From Halorarum salinum (GTDB lineage Archaea; Halobacteriota; Halobacteria; Halobacteriales; Haloferacaceae): 64,000 nucleotides of DNA. The stretch spans positions 3,906,001 to 3,970,000 of the forward strand of contig NZ_CP058579.1 of NCBI RefSeq assembly GCF_013402875.1, in the 5' to 3' direction. The notes beneath the pieces are model-generated. The model was not told the DNA's origin, made no database searches, and was given only the letters and a program-made list of their open reading frames with translations. Positions 16,355 through 24,372 of this stretch are shown here, piece by piece (the stretch's first letter is position 1; every line of letters starts with the position of its first letter). Made by a program: the position numbers and the translations under genes.

Positions 16355-17872
16355 CTACGACCCGACCCTGTCGATCGTCTGCCGGACGTACGGCCCGAGG
16401 AACGGGCCGAACAGCACGACGAAGATGGCGATGACGATCATCAGCGAGAGCGGCCGGTTGACGAAGATGCTCCACGAGCCGCCGGAGATGCTCAGGGATC
16501 TGAACAGGTTCTCCTCGGCGATCGGCCCGAGCACGATGCCGAGCACGAACGCGATGACCGAGTAGTTGTAGCGCACCATGTAGAAGCCGTAGACCCCGAG
16601 CACGAGCACCGCGAGGACGTCGACCCAGTTGTCCGCCAGCGTGTACGCGCCGGCGAACGAGAGGACGACGACCATCGGGATGATGACGTTCGTGTCGAGG
16701 TCGGTGATGCGGCTCGCGTACGGGATGACCGTGTACCCGACCGCGAGGATGGCGAAGTTGCCGAGGAACAGCGAGACGAAGATCGCGTACGTGAACGAGA
16801 GCTGTTCGTCGAACAGCACCGGCCCCGGCTGGAGCCCGTGCATGAGGATGCCGCCGAGGAGGACCGCCGTCGACCCGCTCCCGGGGATGCCGAACGAGAG
16901 CGTCGGGACGAGCGACCCGCTCACCGTCGGGTTGTTCGCGCCCTCCGGGGCGATGATCCCCCGTGGGTCACCCTCCCCGAAGCGGCCCCCGATCCGCGAG
17001 CGGGCCTCCTCGGCGTACGCGACGAACGTGGACGTCGTCGCGCCCGACCCGGGGACCATCCCGATGCCGATGCCGATGAGCAGCGCCTTCACCATCGACT
17101 TCGGGTACTTGAACACCTCCCTGATGCCGGCGCGGATGCTCCCGCCGAGTTCGACCGCCTCGTCGGTGATCGTCTTCTGGGCTGCGAGCTTCATCATCTC
17201 GGCGAACGCGAACATGCCGATGAGCGCCGCGACGAAGTTGATCCCCTCGTACAGCGCGAGGCTGCCGAAGGAGAACCGCGGCGTGGGGCTGAAGATGGCG
17301 ACGCCGATGGTGGAAATCATCAGCCCGAACGCCCCCGACACGAGACCCTTGACGATCGACCCGTCGGTGACGATGGTGATGAGCGAGATGCCGAGCACCG
17401 CGAGGAGGAAGTACTCCGGCGAGCCGAACGCGAGCACCACCTCGATCAGCAGCGGCGAGAGGATGACGAGGATGATCGCCCCGAGGAAGCCGTTGAGCGC
17501 CGAGGACGTCGTGGCGATGGCGAGCGCGTTCTTCGCCAGGCCGTCCTTCGCCATCGGGTAGCCGTCGAGCGTCGTCGCCGCGGCCGACTCCGTCCCGGGC
17601 GCGTTGAGCAGGATGGCGGCGACGCTCCCCCCGTACATCGCCCCGCTGTAGATGGCGACGAGCAGGATGATCGCCGCCTCGGGCGGCAGCGGGATGGTGA
17701 GCGGGAGCGCGATGGCCATCGCGACCGGGGAGCCGATGCCCGGCAGCGCCCCGAGCACCATCCCCGCGGTCAGGCCGAGCAGCATCCAGCCGAGGATCGA
17801 GGGGGTGAGCGCGATGTTGATCCCCTCGAACAGCGACGCGACCGCGTCCTGGAGCAGTATCGGCGTGACCAT
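16355..17872 (-). CDS. tctA: TctA large membrane subunit of a tripartite tricarboxylate transporter
   Basis: A 505-residue membrane protein with about 12 helices and the family's glycine-rich first motif GMVLGALPGIGSPVAMAIAL near residue 35, then SGAMYGGSVAAILLNAPGTE and DGYPMAKDG. The second half repeats the pattern (PGSGATTSTFVAYAEEARS, then GIPGSGSTAVLLGG). It is the transport channel of a secondary, ion-driven importer for carboxylates captured by TctC. It starts directly after the stop of TctB with no spacer, and TctC lies 46 bases before TctB, giving the order tctC-tctB-tctA. Related systems take up citrate, other carboxylates, terephthalate or sulfolactate. Confidence 0.95.
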   Translation of the reverse strand: MVTPILLQDAVASLFEGINIALTPSILGWMLLGLTAGMVLGALPGIGSPVAMAIALPLTIPLPPEAAIILLVAIYSGAMYGGSVAAILLNAPGTESAAATTLDGYPMAKDGLAKNALAIATTSSALNGFLGAIILVILSPLLIEVVLAFGSPEYFLLAVLGISLITIVTDGSIVKGLVSGAFGLMISTIGVAIFSPTPRFSFGSLALYEGINFVAALIGMFAFAEMMKLAAQKTITDEAVELGGSIRAGIREVFKYPKSMVKALLIGIGIGMVPGSGATTSTFVAYAEEARSRIGGRFGEGDPRGIIAPEGANNPTVSGSLVPTLSFGIPGSGSTAVLLGGILMHGLQPGPVLFDEQLSFTYAIFVSLFLGNFAILAVGYTVIPYASRITDLDTNVIIPMVVVLSFAGAYTLADNWVDVLAVLVLGVYGFYMVRYNYSVIAFVLGIVLGPIAEENLFRSLSISGGSWSIFVNRPLSLMIVIAIFVVLFGPFLGPYVRQTIDRVGS

Positions 17873-18460
17873 CTACAGCAACCCCTGCGTGAAGACGTAC
17901 TGCCCCTGATCGAACGGGATGAGCAGGTACTCGATGAAGAGGTAGATGATGGCGGTCGCGAGCGCCGCGAGGAGGAGACTCAGCCACCACCGGACCTTGA
18001 ACCACTGCGTGTACGCGACGACGAACAGCGGCGTGACGTACAGCATGCCGGCGGCGTACCCGGCGGCGAGATAGAGCGTGGAGAGGACCATCATCACCAC
18101 GGTGTCGTTCACGTGGAACCCGTAGTCGGTTCCGAGCGTCTCGCGGCGGACGTCCTCCTTCTCCTCCACCTCCTCGGTCCGCTTCTCCTTCTCGTCCATG
18201 AACTCCTTCGTGGTCTCCCCCGAGGTGATGCTCACCTCCTCGACGACGAAGCTCCGGATCGGCCCGGGGAGGTACGACCCGACCAGCAGCAACGCGGCGC
18301 CGACGACCACGATCGCTCCCGTGTACTGCGGGAAGATCGACGCGTTGCGCGAGTAGTCCTCCAGGTCCGGGATGACGTAGAAGACCGTCCCCAGCACCAT
18401 CAGGGAAACCAGCATCACGTGCTCCGGCGTGATGTTTGCTACCCTGCTCCTTACTGTCAT
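17873..18460 (-). CDS. tctB: TctB small membrane subunit of a tripartite tricarboxylate transporter
   Basis: A 195-residue protein with four hydrophobic segments (about residues 13-28, 36-60, 110-140 and 150-185), the size and layout of TctB. An acidic-basic cytoplasmic loop (EFMDEKEKRTEEVEEKEDVR) lies between helices 2 and 3. The four-helix topology and its position between TctC and TctA identify it; its own sequence is only weakly diagnostic, as usual for this subunit. The start MTVRSRVANITPEH is 46 bases after the TctC stop. Confidence 0.85.
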   Translation of the reverse strand: MTVRSRVANITPEHVMLVSLMVLGTVFYVIPDLEDYSRNASIFPQYTGAIVVVGAALLLVGSYLPGPIRSFVVEEVSITSGETTKEFMDEKEKRTEEVEEKEDVRRETLGTDYGFHVNDTVVMMVLSTLYLAAGYAAGMLYVTPLFVVAYTQWFKVRWWLSLLLAALATAIIYLFIEYLLIPFDQGQYVFTQGLL

Positions 18461-18506
18461 GGACTATATGGCAGATAGCGAAGCCATAAAGATTGTGGTC
18501 CGGAGG

Positions 18507-19679
18507 TTACTCGGAGTTCTGCTCGACGAGTTCGATGATGTTGAACTCGTCGTAGGCGGCGAAGGCGTCGTCGATCCGGGCGTTGGCCGCCTCGGGCCCC
18601 TCGTAGAACGTCGGGTTCCCCGTCTCCTCGGTCCACTGGGAGGTCCGGTCGTCGTTCACCGCCTCCTCCAGCGCGGTCGTCCAGCCCTGGATGATCTCGT
18701 CGTCGGTCTCCGGCGGGGCGTACATCCCACGGCTGAGGCCGCCGACGAAGTCGATCTCCGGGTAGCCGAGGTCGGTCACCGAGTCGATGTCGGGGTAGAC
18801 GTCGGTCCCGTCGCTCACGAAGGAGACGACCGGGTAGATGTTCCCCCCGTCGACGACCGACTGGGTGCCCGCGTCCGTCCCGATGCCGGCCGGCACCTCG
18901 TTGCTGGCCACCGCCTGGGAGATGGGGCCGGTTCCGGTGTAGGTGACGCGCTGTTCCCACTGCCAATCGTACTCCTCGAGCTCGTACTTGGCGAGCAGGA
19001 CGATGACGTCCTGTGAGCTCCCCGGCGACTGGACGCCGATGTTCTGCCACTCGCCCGAGTTGTACTTCTGGATGACGTCGTCGAACGTCTGGACCTCGTC
19101 CTCGTACTGGCTGTTCACGACGAGACACCAGGCCGACTGGCCGAACACGCCGATCCCCCTGGAGTCCCGCTGGTCGAACCCGGGGTCCTCGAGGAGCTGT
19201 GGCGCCACCTCCAGCGGCGTCGCGCTCCCGAGGATGGTGTGGCCGTCGGGCTCGGCCGTCATCAGCTGGCCGAACCCGTTCAGCCCGCCGGCGCCGGGGA
19301 CGTTGTCGATCTGGATCTGCTGACCGGCCGCGTCGATGAGTTGTTCCTGGATACCGCGGGCGTACACGTCCGTGCCGCCACCCTCGTCGTAGGGGACGAT
19401 GTACCGGACGGTCTGTTCCGGTTGCCAGACGTCGGCGCCGCCGTTGCCGTCGCCGTTCCCGCCGCCGTTTCCACCGCCGTTGCCGTCGCCGTTCCCGCCG
19501 CCGTTTCCACCGCCGTTGCCGTCGCCGTTCCCGCCGCCGTTTCCGCCGCCGTTCCCGCCCTCGGAACAGCCGGCCAGCGCCGCGACGGATCCGGCACCCG
19601 TCAGCTTCAGGAACCGACGCCTGCTGGCCGGGGGGGTCTCGGTGCTCGATTCTGCCGTGTCTCGGTGTGGTTCTTCCAT
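18507..19679 (-). CDS. tctC: TctC extracellular binding lipoprotein of a tripartite tricarboxylate transporter
   Basis: A 390-residue Bug-type binding protein. The start MEEPHRDTAESSTE at 19679 was preferred over an upstream GTG at 19778, since that extension overlaps an inverted repeat. A Tat lipoprotein signal follows (SRRRFLKLTGAGSVAALAGC, about residues 20-40), so the protein is exported folded and lipid-anchored. Next comes a 42-residue Gly/Asn spacer encoded by 36-bp tandem repeats. The ligand-binding domain starts at VWQPEQTVRYIVPYDEGGGTDVYARG, the family's N-terminal motif, and includes NVPGAGGLNGFGQLM. It captures a carboxylate outside the cell and delivers it to TctAB. Confidence 0.94.
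   Translation of the reverse strand: MEEPHRDTAESSTETPPASRRRFLKLTGAGSVAALAGCSEGGNGGGNGGGNGDGNGGGNGGGNGDGNGGGNGGGNGDGNGGADVWQPEQTVRYIVPYDEGGGTDVYARGIQEQLIDAAGQQIQIDNVPGAGGLNGFGQLMTAEPDGHTILGSATPLEVAPQLLEDPGFDQRDSRGIGVFGQSAWCLVVNSQYEDEVQTFDDVIQKYNSGEWQNIGVQSPGSSQDVIVLLAKYELEEYDWQWEQRVTYTGTGPISQAVASNEVPAGIGTDAGTQSVVDGGNIYPVVSFVSDGTDVYPDIDSVTDLGYPEIDFVGGLSRGMYAPPETDDEIIQGWTTALEEAVNDDRTSQWTEETGNPTFYEGPEAANARIDDAFAAYDEFNIIELVEQNSE
19441..19548. repeat. Three 36-bp tandem repeats inside tctC
   Basis: Three head-to-tail copies start at 19441, 19477 and 19513; the third differs by one base. They encode the repeating GNGGGNGGGNGD spacer between the lipid anchor and the binding domain. The period is a multiple of three, so copy-number change would lengthen or shorten the tether without breaking the frame. 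Confidence 0.9.
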
Positions 19680-19755
19680 GGGTTCGTCACGCTCCGTGGT
19701 GTTCGCAGTCGACGCCAGCGATGGCGAAGCCACCGTACCGACGTCCGTTCGGTCG

Positions 19756-19779
19756 GGTGATACGCCGTGTGGTATCACC
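19756..19779 (-). promoter_or_regulatory. Inverted repeat in the leader of the tctCBA operon
   Basis: GGTGATAC, 8 bases, GTATCACC: a perfect 8-bp-arm dyad between the TATA box (19820-19829) and the chosen tctC start. It could be the operator of the local IclR or another regulator, or form a stem in the mRNA leader. Confidence 0.55.
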
Positions 19780-19819
19780 TGACATCACTGCATCACAGGA
19801 GTACGATATGGAACGATCA

Positions 19820-19829
19820 TCATAATTGT
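19820..19829 (-). promoter_or_regulatory. TATA box for tctCBA
   Basis: On the minus strand AACAATTATG, an AT-rich patch in GC-rich surroundings. It predicts a start of transcription near 19795 and a leader of about 115 bases before the tctC ATG. Confidence 0.55.
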
Positions 19830-20117
19830 TTCGGTGGTTACCAGTCCACCGAGGAGGCGGGGCGGTCCGGGGTCCACGAGGGGAGGGGAACTCCGGGATT
19901 AGGATTCGATTAATCGAGGCGATACTCGCGACCGTCGAGCCGTCCGACGACGAGCGCGGAACCGGTCAGACCGCGTACGTTCGCCGTCGCTCGGCCCGGG
20001 GACGGACGGGAACCGCCGGCCTCGTGGTCGTGACCGCGCAGAAACCGTTCGTCCCGCCGTTCGACCCCGGGTCCGGATCGGGGTCGGGCGGCGGGACGCT
20101 GATCGAATCGGGGACGG
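19830..20117. other. Intergenic region between the ThDP enzyme and tctC
   Basis: No gene seen. A perfect 12-bp palindrome TCGATTAATCGA is at 19906-19917. Frames here give only Arg/Ser-rich sequence. Confidence 0.5.
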
Positions 20118-21731
20118 TTAGCCGTCGAGGTCCGGCCGGGACAGCTCCGTCTCCTTCGCCGTGATGACCTCGAGCAGGGCGGGCGTCCCCTCCTCCGTCT
20201 CCGCGATCGCACGCTCCAGCGCGGGCGCGACCTCGTCCGGGTCCTCGACGCGCTCGCCGTACCCGCCCAGCGCCGTCGCCACGTCGGCGAAGTCGCCCGA
20301 GAACGGCGTGTCGTACGCCGCCATCTCGTAGTTGTTCAGGTGGATCGACAGGATGGGGATGTCCTCCCTCGCGGCGGTCTCGAAGTCGAGCCCCGTCATC
20401 CCGATCGCGCCGTCGCCCCAGAGGTTGATACAGAGCTTCTCCGGGTGGACCAGCTTCGCGCCCATGGCGAGCCCCAGCCCGTACCCGAGCTGGGTCGTCT
20501 TCCCCCAGCCGATGTACGACAGCGGCTCGGTCGACTCCCAGAACGGCGCGAGGAAGTCGCGCGGGTTCCCGGCGTCGTGGGTGATGATCGCGTCCTCGGC
20601 GTCGACGACCTCGGTCAGCTCGTGGACCACGCGGTACGGGTTGATCGGCGTCTCGTCGGAGGTGAGCTTCGGCCGCCACTCGTCGAGCCACGCATCGCGG
20701 ACCTCCTCGATCTCGGCGGCGACGTCGTCGAACCGGCCGCGCGATCCGCCGTCGAGCCGTTCGCCGACCGCGTCGACCAGCGCCTCGAGGGTCAGCCGGG
20801 CGTCGCCGACGAGCGCGTGGTCCGCGTGGACGTCCTTGTTGACGTCCGTGGAGTCGAGCGTCGAGTGGACGATGGCGTTGTCCTCGGGCACCGTGATGCC
20901 GTACGCGGTCGAGGTGAAGCTACAGCCGACGCCGAAGAGGACGTCCGCCTCGCGGAGGAAGTGCGCGAGCTGGCCGGGCTCGCTCTTGCTCCCGGCGCCG
21001 AGCGACAGCGGATGCGTCTCGGGGAACGCGCTCTTGCCGTTGAGGCTCGTGGCGACCGGCGCCTCGAGCGTCTCCGCCAGCTCGCGGAGCGCGTCCCAGC
21101 CCTTCGCGTAGTGGACGCCCTGCCCCGCGAAGATCACCGGCCGGTCGGCCTCCAGCAGCACGTCGGCGACTTCGTCGACCCCCGACGGGTCGGGACCGGG
21201 CCGACTCACGGAGGGCCGCTCGTACTCGAAGTCGGGCACGTCCTCGTAGAAGACGTCCTTCGGGACCTCCACGACGGCCGGCCGGGGACGGCCGTTCCGC
21301 GCCGCGTTGAACGCACGTCGCATGGTCTCCCCGACGGCGTCGGGATCCGTGAGCTGTTCGCACGTCTTGCTCACGTGCTGGTAGTTGACGAGCGAGTTGA
21401 ACTTCGGGTCGACGTCCGTCTTCGCCCGGTCGTAGCCCGCCGGGATCGCCACGAGCGGCGCGGACTCGCCGTACGCCTGGGCGATCGCGCCGAACGAGTT
21501 CTCCGTCCCGGGCCCGTGCTGGCAGGCGAACGCGGCGATCCCCTCGCCCGACGTCATCCGGCCGACGGCGTCGGCCATGTGTGCGGCCGTCCGCTCCTGA
21601 CGGGTGATGATCGTCCGGATGCCGACCTCCTCGGCGGCCCCCGTGTCGAACAGCGGGTTGCTCGGGAACCCGAACAGGTACTCTACACCTTCCTCCTTCA
21701 GCGATTGTGCGATCGCAGTAGTGACGTCCAT
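20118..21731 (-). CDS. Thiamine-diphosphate-dependent enzyme of the acetolactate synthase/decarboxylase superfamily
   Basis: A 537-residue ThDP enzyme with the usual three domains. The catalytic glutamate is Glu46 in IITRQERTAAHMADAVGRM. The middle domain contains PVIFAGQGVHYAKG. The ThDP-binding motif is WGDGAIGMTG near residue 438, ending at the Asn pair in HLNNYEM. The start MDVTTAIAQSLKEEG at 21731 fits the superfamily. Possible activities are acetolactate synthase-like carboligation, decarboxylation of a 2-keto acid (for example benzoylformate, phosphonopyruvate or sulfopyruvate type), oxalyl-CoA decarboxylation or sulfoacetaldehyde acetyltransferase; the sequence does not choose among them. 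No small regulatory subunit is adjacent, which argues against branched-chain amino acid synthesis. It diverges from the thiolase gene. Confidence 0.88.
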   Translation of the reverse strand: MDVTTAIAQSLKEEGVEYLFGFPSNPLFDTGAAEEVGIRTIITRQERTAAHMADAVGRMTSGEGIAAFACQHGPGTENSFGAIAQAYGESAPLVAIPAGYDRAKTDVDPKFNSLVNYQHVSKTCEQLTDPDAVGETMRRAFNAARNGRPRPAVVEVPKDVFYEDVPDFEYERPSVSRPGPDPSGVDEVADVLLEADRPVIFAGQGVHYAKGWDALRELAETLEAPVATSLNGKSAFPETHPLSLGAGSKSEPGQLAHFLREADVLFGVGCSFTSTAYGITVPEDNAIVHSTLDSTDVNKDVHADHALVGDARLTLEALVDAVGERLDGGSRGRFDDVAAEIEEVRDAWLDEWRPKLTSDETPINPYRVVHELTEVVDAEDAIITHDAGNPRDFLAPFWESTEPLSYIGWGKTTQLGYGLGLAMGAKLVHPEKLCINLWGDGAIGMTGLDFETAAREDIPILSIHLNNYEMAAYDTPFSGDFADVATALGGYGERVEDPDEVAPALERAIAETEEGTPALLEVITAKETELSRPDLDG

Positions 21732-21740
21732 CTGTTCTCG

Positions 21741-21753
21741 TCCTACAGTAGGA
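21741..21753 (-). promoter_or_regulatory. Palindrome between TATA box and start of the ThDP gene
   Basis: TCCTACAGTAGGA, 6-bp arms around a central A, lies 10 bases before the ATG and just downstream of the TATA box: a good repressor position. It does not match the dyad ahead of tctC. Confidence 0.4.
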
Positions 21754-21767
21754 GTCCGCGGAAGTGT

Positions 21768-21778
21768 ACATAAAACTA
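21768..21778 (-). promoter_or_regulatory. TATA box for the ThDP enzyme
   Basis: Minus strand TAGTTTTATGT, about 40 bases before the ATG at 21731, implying a leader of about 12 bases. Confidence 0.6.
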
Positions 21779-21873
21779 GTCCAGCGCCCGATTTCCCGAC
21801 GCGGGAGCCGAGCACGTCGGGGCGTTCGCGGTCGTCACCGCGTATCCGTCCCCTACCCACCCACCCGAACCGC

Positions 21874-21884
21874 AATTATAAATC
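21874..21884 (+). promoter_or_regulatory. TATA box for the thiolase operon
   Basis: AATTATAAATC is 25 bases before the GTG at 21909, giving a leaderless transcript. It diverges from the ThDP promoter about 100 bases away. Confidence 0.65.
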
Positions 21885-21908
21885 GTTGGACACGGTAGAC
21901 GACCCACG

Positions 21909-23111
21909 GTGTCAACGAACGACGGCGGGACCGGTTCGGGAGAGGCGTCCCGACCGGAACCGGTCGTGTCGGCCGTCACCGGGGTCGGGATGACTCCGTT
22001 CGCCGGCCGACACGACCGATCACTCCGGTCGCTCCTGGAGGACGCGGCGGAGCGAGCGCTCGCCGACGCCGCGCTCGCCCCGTCGGCGGTCGACTCGATA
22101 CACGTCGGGAACATGGCGGCGGAGGCGTTCACCGGCCGCTCCGGTCTCGGGAACTCCCTGGCCGGCAGCATCGGCGCGATGGGCGCCTCGGCGCGCCGGA
22201 TCGAGAACACCAGCGCCAGCGGCGCGAGCGCGTTCCTCGACGGCGTCGCCGCGGTCGAGTCGGGGCGCGCCGAGACGGCGCTGGTCGTCGGCGGCGAGCG
22301 GATGTCGGCGGCCGACACGGCGACCGCGACCGAGATCATCAGCCGCATCACCCACGACAGGGAGTACCGGCACGGCGTCACCCTCCCCTCGTTCGCGGGG
22401 CTCGCGGCCGACCGGTACCTGCGGGAGTACGACGCGACCCGCGAGGACCTCGCGCGCGTCGCGGTGAAGAACCACGCCAACGCCGCCGCCAACCCCTACG
22501 CGCAGTTCACCGACCCGGTCGAGGTCGACGACGTGCTCTCGTCCCCGCCGATCGCGACGCCCCTCCGGCTGTACGACTGCTGCCCGACGGGCGACGGCGC
22601 GGCCGCCGTCGTGATCGCGGCCGACGGGCGGGACGGCGACGCGGTCGAGGTGGCCGCCTGCCGGAGCGCCGTCGGCACCCACGCGGTCGCGGACCGGGCC
22701 GACCCGTTGCTGATCGAGAGCGTGCGGCGCGCGGGCGAACGGGCGTACGAGGGCGCCGGAATCGGCCCCGACCGCGTCGACGTCGCCTGCATCCACGACG
22801 CGTTCACGATCCTCGAGTGGCTCGAGATGGAGGAGCTGGGGCTGGCCCCCGCCGGCGAGGCCTGGCGGCTCACCCGGGAGGGCCGTACGGCGGTCGGCGG
22901 CGACCTCCCGGTCAACCCCGGCGGCGGTCTCAAGGCCCGGGGGCACCCGCTCGGAGCCACCGGCGTCTCGCAGCTGGTGGAGTTGGTCTGGCAGCTACGC
23001 GGGGAAGCGCCAGCCGAGCGGTCCGTCGAGGACCCGGAGTACGGGCTCGCCGTCAACGTCGCCGGGTTCGGAAACAACAGCGTGTGCACGATCCTGCGGG
23101 GGCGGCCGTGA
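21909..23111 (+). CDS. SCP2-type thiolase-fold protein with Ser in place of the nucleophilic Cys
   Basis: A 400-residue thiolase-superfamily protein of the archaeal/SCP2 type. The GTG start at 21909 follows the TATA box at leaderless spacing. The active-site segment reads IENTSASGASAF, so the position that is normally the acyl-accepting Cys (as in ENACASG) is Ser102. The other catalytic landmarks are present: H296 in CIHDAFTILEW (normally HDCF) and H346 in LKARGHPLGATG, with the end VAGFGNNSVCTILR. It is translationally coupled to the DUF35 gene (GTGA overlap), the usual partnership for this family. With Ser it may be a weak thiolase, an aldolase-type enzyme or an acyl carrier; aldolases of this fold acting with a DUF35 partner are known in steroid side-chain degradation. 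Confidence 0.9.
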   Translation: MSTNDGGTGSGEASRPEPVVSAVTGVGMTPFAGRHDRSLRSLLEDAAERALADAALAPSAVDSIHVGNMAAEAFTGRSGLGNSLAGSIGAMGASARRIENTSASGASAFLDGVAAVESGRAETALVVGGERMSAADTATATEIISRITHDREYRHGVTLPSFAGLAADRYLREYDATREDLARVAVKNHANAAANPYAQFTDPVEVDDVLSSPPIATPLRLYDCCPTGDGAAAVVIAADGRDGDAVEVAACRSAVGTHAVADRADPLLIESVRRAGERAYEGAGIGPDRVDVACIHDAFTILEWLEMEELGLAPAGEAWRLTREGRTAVGGDLPVNPGGGLKARGHPLGATGVSQLVELVWQLRGEAPAERSVEDPEYGLAVNVAGFGNNSVCTILRGRP

Positions 23112-23440
23112 CGGTCGCGTTCGAGTGTGACGACTGCGGCCGCCGGACCTTTTACGCGAAGCGGCGGTGTCCCGACTGCGGGGGCGACGCGTGGGGGGAG
23201 GTCGACCCCGGAACCGGGGAGCTCCTCGCGACGACGACGGTCCACGTCACGCCGGACGGCGTCCGCGAGCCGAACGACATCGGGCTGGCCGCGTTTCCGG
23301 GCGGCGCGAACGTCGTCGCGCAGCTGGGGGCGGACCTCGCGGTCGGCGACGCAGTACGGCTGGCGGGCGACCACGAACTCCGGAGGGGCGAGGACGGCGC
23401 GCTCCGCGGCGGGCGACTCGTCGCCGCCGACTCCCGCTGA
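23108..23440 (+). CDS. DUF35 zinc-ribbon/OB-fold partner of the thiolase-like protein
   Basis: A 110-residue protein starting at a GTG that overlaps the thiolase stop by four bases. The N-terminal rubredoxin-like zinc ribbon has C7-x2-C10 and C21-x2-C24 (FECDDCG, RCPDCGG). An OB-fold half follows, with the usual GELLATTTVHVTPDG strand and GANVVAQLGADLAVGD. DUF35 proteins bind the pantetheine arm of CoA and bridge thiolase and HMG-CoA-synthase-like enzymes in archaea. There is no HMG-CoA synthase here, so the thiolase-DUF35 pair probably works alone as a CoA-ester enzyme. Confidence 0.9.
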   Translation: MTVAFECDDCGRRTFYAKRRCPDCGGDAWGEVDPGTGELLATTTVHVTPDGVREPNDIGLAAFPGGANVVAQLGADLAVGDAVRLAGDHELRRGEDGALRGGRLVAADSR

Positions 23441-23453
23441 CCCGGCGGGACGG

Positions 23454-23864
23454 TCACTCCCGTTCGGCCTTCAGTTCCTCGAGCGTCGCCACCCGTTCGA
23501 CGGGGTAGCGCCCGTCCGGCGGCCAGCCGACCGCGACGACGCGACACGGCTCCTCGAACGGGTTGTGGACGAGGTGGACTCCGTCCGGGCCGGCGTCGAA
23601 CCTGACGACGGTGTCGGGCTCGGCGACGAACCCGTCGTCGGCCACCTCCACGCGACAGCGTCCGGAGGCGACGTAGACGAGTTCCGCCTGGTTCGGGTGG
23701 TAGTGGAAGTGGTTCTGCGAGAGCCGCTCCCCGGGGTCGAGGACGGCGACGTTGAGGTTGAACGCGTCGATCCCCAGCTCCGGCGACAGCTGCCACCGCC
23801 GTCCGGGTTTCTCCTCGTTGTGCTCCAGTTCGTCCGGGAGAACGCGCTTCCAGCCGTCGGACAT
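23454..23864 (-). CDS. Cupin-domain protein
   Basis: A 136-residue single-cupin protein. The metal-binding first motif is HFHYHPNQAELVYVASG (near residue 52), with His, His and Glu ligands, and the second motif is DGVHLVHNPFEEPC (near residue 95). Small cupins of this kind are metal-dependent isomerases, decarboxylases, dioxygenases or binding proteins. It is convergent with the thiolase-DUF35 pair (13 bases between ends) and lies in line with a VOC protein and a CoA transferase on the minus strand, so it probably belongs to the same catabolic set. No specific activity can be assigned. Confidence 0.9.
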   Translation of the reverse strand: MSDGWKRVLPDELEHNEEKPGRRWQLSPELGIDAFNLNVAVLDPGERLSQNHFHYHPNQAELVYVASGRCRVEVADDGFVAEPDTVVRFDAGPDGVHLVHNPFEEPCRVVAVGWPPDGRYPVERVATLEELKAERE

Positions 23865-23924
23865 GGACGGTCGTTCGTCGGGGGGGTATTAAACTGGTCG
23901 GCGGGCGCCGTTCCGCCGGGCCGA

Positions 23925-24308
23925 TCACTCCCCGTACCGGGCGAGTTCGACGAGGTTGCCGTCCGGGTCGGTGACGTACACGGACTCCATCCGCCCGCGT
24001 GCGCCCGCCTTCTCGACCGGGCCGTGGACGACCTCGACGTCCGATTCCCGGAGCCGTTCGCGCACGGACGCGATCGGTTCGTCCACGACGAGACAGAAGT
24101 CGGCGGTCCCGGGCTCGGGACGGCTGGCGTGGGGCGAGTAGACGTCGTCCGCCGGGTGGAGGTTGAGCTTCGCGTCGCCGAACGAGACGGCCCGACGCCC
24201 GCCGGCGAACGTCTCCGCGGTCCCGCCGATGGCCTCCGTGTAGAAGGCGATCGTTCGCTCGACGTCCGCGACGGTCAACACGAGGTGGTCGATCCCGCTG
24301 ACGGTCAT
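23925..24308 (-). CDS. VOC (glyoxalase/dioxygenase fold) protein
   Basis: A 127-residue vicinal-oxygen-chelate protein of two beta-alpha-beta-beta-beta units: GIDHLVLTVADVERTIAFYT at the N-terminus and VYVTDPDGNLVELARYGE at the C-terminus, with metal ligands expected at His7 and the C-terminal Glu. Families include glyoxalase I, extradiol dioxygenases, methylmalonyl-CoA epimerase and fosfomycin resistance proteins. Its length fits a small lyase or epimerase. It lies between the cupin and CoA-transferase genes, about 60 bases from each. Confidence 0.9.
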   Translation of the reverse strand: MTVSGIDHLVLTVADVERTIAFYTEAIGGTAETFAGGRRAVSFGDAKLNLHPADDVYSPHASRPEPGTADFCLVVDEPIASVRERLRESDVEVVHGPVEKAGARGRMESVYVTDPDGNLVELARYGE

Positions 24309-24372
24309 CCGGGCGATTCCCTCCCCACCTCGGAGGGGTCCCGCGGCGGCACGGGGTCGCCCGGGAACACGG

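Noticed and set aside
19441-19548. 36-bp repeats as a possible CRISPR
   Set aside because: The repeats are directly adjacent with no spacers and lie within the tctC coding frame.
18507-19778. Upstream GTG start for TctC at 19778
   Set aside because: It would place 33 residues with no export features ahead of the Tat region, and coincides with a perfect inverted repeat that is better explained as regulatory.
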